Source of the DNA: Zelonia costaricensis
Taxonomy: Eukaryota > Euglenozoa > Kinetoplastea > Trypanosomatida > Trypanosomatidae
Direction of reading: 5' to 3'
Length of the DNA stretch: 18,806 bases
Assembly (NCBI GenBank): GCA_030849075.1
Contig: JASAOO010003040.1
Span: 1 to 18,806, forward strand
Of this stretch, positions 16,980 through 18,806 are shown piece after piece. The notes below the pieces were generated by a model. It was not told the DNA's origin. It made no database searches and worked only from the letters and a program-made list of their open reading frames with translations. Numbering within the stretch: position 1 is the first letter of the stretch; each line of letters starts with the position of its first letter. Both the position numbers and the translations under genes were made by a program.

Positions 16980-17232
16980 GGACCCCACACACACACACGC
17001 CCGTATGTTGTTGTTTCTCGGTCGCAGCTCCGACTCCAGTTACCTGTGTGACTGTTGCTTCCCTCTTGTCCCCTTGGCCGCACCTCCCCCACCCCCCACC
17101 CCTCCTGGGGTTTACGGCACGTGTGCAGGTGTACGAGATGGAGAAAGGGAGAAGGAGGGCGCCGTCGCCTGCATCAGCGGCGTAGAGAAGGAGAGAAGAG
17201 CAGAGGGTGTGTGACGGCGTCTGCCGGCGCTC

Positions 17233-17258
17233 GTGTGTGTGTGTGTGTGTGTGTGTGT
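17233..17258 (+). repeat. (GT)13 microsatellite
   Basis: A perfect 26-base GT tract in the 3' UTR of the TPR gene, about 250 bases after the stop codon. Confidence 0.92.
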
Positions 17259-17350
17259 TGTGCGCGCGCCGCTGCCGCGCTGCCACTCCCGCACGCGCCG
17301 TGTCTGTTGTTATTGTTTGATTGTTTGCTGATTCTTGTGCTTTCCAGCCA

Positions 17351-17454
17351 AGACGCCCCAGTGCGTCTCGAAAGGGGTTTGGCCCCCCCCCAATCCCATC
17401 CACGCATCACCCCTTCGCACGCACAGCATCCCCCGTTCCCCAAAAAAAAAAAAA
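17351..17454 (+). repeat. Two short hairpins, a C run and an A13 tract
   Basis: A perfect 6-bp stem (17351-17356 with 17363-17368, loop CCCAGT) is followed by a GGGG/CCCC stem (17374-17377 with 17383-17386). A C run and an A13 tract (17442-17454) follow. The A tract could be the tail of an old retroposon or a simple homopolymer; no other retroposon landmark was recognised. Confidence 0.4.
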
Positions 17455-17522
17455 GGAAAACACACACACGCACGCTCACATCAGCGCCTGTTTCCTACTC
17501 CTTGACTTCCTTTCTCTCCCAT

Positions 17523-17623
17523 ACACACACACACACGCACCATCGCCCCTCCTCCCTCCCCCTCTCTCTCTCTTCCCGAACCGCTCGTGTTTACATCTGT
17601 GCTGTGCTGAGCTGAGTGCCCTC

Positions 17624-17654
<31 letters not shown>

Positions 17655-17665
17655 TTGTGTGTGTG
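17523..17665 (+). repeat. Adjacent CA and TG microsatellites
   Basis: A CA tract at 17523-17536 and a TG-rich tract at 17623-17665 (interrupted by two TTT) lie less than 100 bases apart and are complementary, so they could form a stem in RNA. A pyrimidine tract and AG-containing sequence (near 17610-17616) lie between them. Another TG-rich tract is at 17791-17816 and another CA tract at 18637-18652. Confidence 0.8.
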
Positions 17666-18123
17666 CGGCGCTGTGTGCTCGTGCCATTTTCACCGATCTC
17701 TCTCTCTCTCCGGCTTGCTTCCTCTTTTCGTGGTTGTTTGTTTCCCCTTTTCTTCTCCTTTTATATGACTGGTGCGCGCGCGCCCGTGAGCGTGTGTGTG
17801 TGTGCGTGTGCGTGTATGACGACTGTGGACTCCCGTTTTCACGCGGCGAGGCGGCCCTGCGTCAACGCCCCATCCCAGCGTCTTACCTTTCTTCTCGACC
17901 CTTCTCCCTCCTCCCTGCCTCCACGCCTCTTTCTCAGCATGTTGGTGTGTTGGTCTTTTGTGCTTGTGTCCTTGTGTGTGTGTGCGTGTGTGGCACTGCG
18001 CGCGAGTGCCGGTGTCGGTGTGATGGGGTGTGGCCGTCTCGTGTCCCTCCTAACCCGTGGTGAAGTCCTGAGCAGGGTCCACTGCCCCTCCCCCTCCTCC
18101 CGCGTCTCCACCCGCTGTATGGA

Positions 18124-18144
18124 GGGCGGGGGAGGGAGGGGGGG
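18124..18144 (+). other. G-run cluster (possible G-quadruplex) 4
   Basis: Sense-strand runs GGG, GGGGG, GGG and a final run of seven G are separated by single bases (C, A, A). This matches the G3+N1-7 pattern with very short loops, and it lies directly before the A-rich island. Confidence 0.5.
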
Positions 18145-18806
18145 CAACCTGAATCAAGAAAACAAAAAAGCGAAGCAACACAGAAGCGGTTGCAACACGG
18201 CTTCGATTTTTTGGAAGTCCAGATGTCAAGGCGATGGGGGGAAGGTGATGGAGCTGGTCAATTTTCGAAGCATTGATGCTTGTGTGCGTTCATGTAAGGT
18301 GTAGGTATGGCGTTGATCAGCGCTTGTGTGGGGAAGAAGGGTGGAGGAAGCCGCCACACTCCCCCCCTCCCCTCCCTCTCCCACCGCACCACCCAACTCG
18401 GCGACGTTCGGCGACGAAGGTGCTTTGAGGGAGTGGCGGCGAGTGTGCTGCATCCACGCTTACGACTGCAGAGCAAGGCAACGCCGGCGGCGCCCCACAG
18501 CACACCTTGCGAATCCCGGCCCTCCTCTCCTCCTCCCCCCAACGTCTTCGTCTCATGGGGTGCCCCTGCTCTTCTCCCACCACTCCGCTGTGCCATCACG
18601 CATCACCCCTCGTTCTCTCTTCACGCAATCACGTAAACACACACACACACACCACCCTGCCCTCCCTTCCAGGCCACTCTTACGTGTGCCACCTACCTTC
18701 TCTTCCCCCCTTTCCTTCCCCTTCCCCCACACCCCTTCAACAACTTCTCCCTCCCCCCACCACCACCACGCATCTGCTTTACGCACACGCAACTCCCCCA
18801 CCCCGC

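Larger units (their letters stand above)
16980..18806 (+). other. 3' UTR of the TPR gene and downstream intergenic region
   Basis: No gene is supported here. Open frames are low-complexity (runs of Cys-Val, Pro-Ser) or begin at non-ATG codons. The region holds alternating CA and TG microsatellites, a hairpin pair followed by A13 (17351-17454), pyrimidine tracts at about 17540-17577 and 17695-17760, a G-run cluster (18124-18144), an A-rich island (about 18155-18180) and a terminal C/T-rich stretch (about 18655-18745) that resembles the lead-in to another + strand gene. Confidence 0.75.

Noticed and set aside
17351..17454. Bacterial-style intrinsic terminator
   Set aside because: The hairpins are followed by C and A runs, not a U run, and the genome is eukaryotic.
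17321..18304. 327-codon sense open frame after the TPR gene
   Set aside because: It starts at TTG, passes through A13, CA and TG repeats, and translates to Lys, Thr-His and Cys-Val runs. It is untranslated sequence.
1..18806. tRNA, rRNA, snoRNA, CRISPR or intact mobile element
   Set aside because: No cloverleaf with A/B-box sequences, rRNA core, regularly spaced repeat-spacer array, transposase or reverse transcriptase was recognised. The repeats present are simple microsatellites.

Overview
This window looks like nuclear DNA from a trypanosomatid, most likely Leishmania or a close relative. The evidence is intron-less, GC-rich genes with G/C-biased third codon positions, both on the + strand; long polypyrimidine tracts followed by AG ahead of each gene, the mark of spliced-leader trans-splicing; and intergenic DNA crowded with (TG)n/(CA)n microsatellites. 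The genus is inferred from style, not from a marker gene.

Layout. Bases 1-619 are upstream and 5' UTR sequence with no ATG at all. Bases 620-13456 are one giant gene for a predicted type I surface glycoprotein of 4278 residues: signal peptide, three tandem C-type-lectin-like domains (CTLDs) with Pro/Thr/Ser-rich linkers, about fifteen divergent two-cysteine modules, a cysteine-free juxtamembrane domain, one transmembrane helix and a 17-residue tail. Bases 13457-15893 are a 2.4-kb gap holding its 3' UTR, microsatellites, G-rich clusters, one unexplained splice-acceptor-like site and the 5' UTR of the next gene. Bases 15894-16979 encode a 361-residue soluble TPR-type protein. Bases 16980-18806 are its 3' UTR and intergenic DNA, ending in a polypyrimidine tract that suggests another + strand gene just beyond the window.

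The two genes probably belong to one polycistronic unit, as is usual in trypanosomatids, and nothing links their functions. The feature most worth following is the giant protein, especially its repeated module. Each copy has a first cysteine after a G-x-G-hydrophobic strand and a second cysteine in a 'Y-x-hydrophobic-C' strand. In at least five copies the second cysteine runs into an Asp-box-like motif (S-x-D-x-G-x-[TH]-[YF]). I do not recognise this module as a named family.
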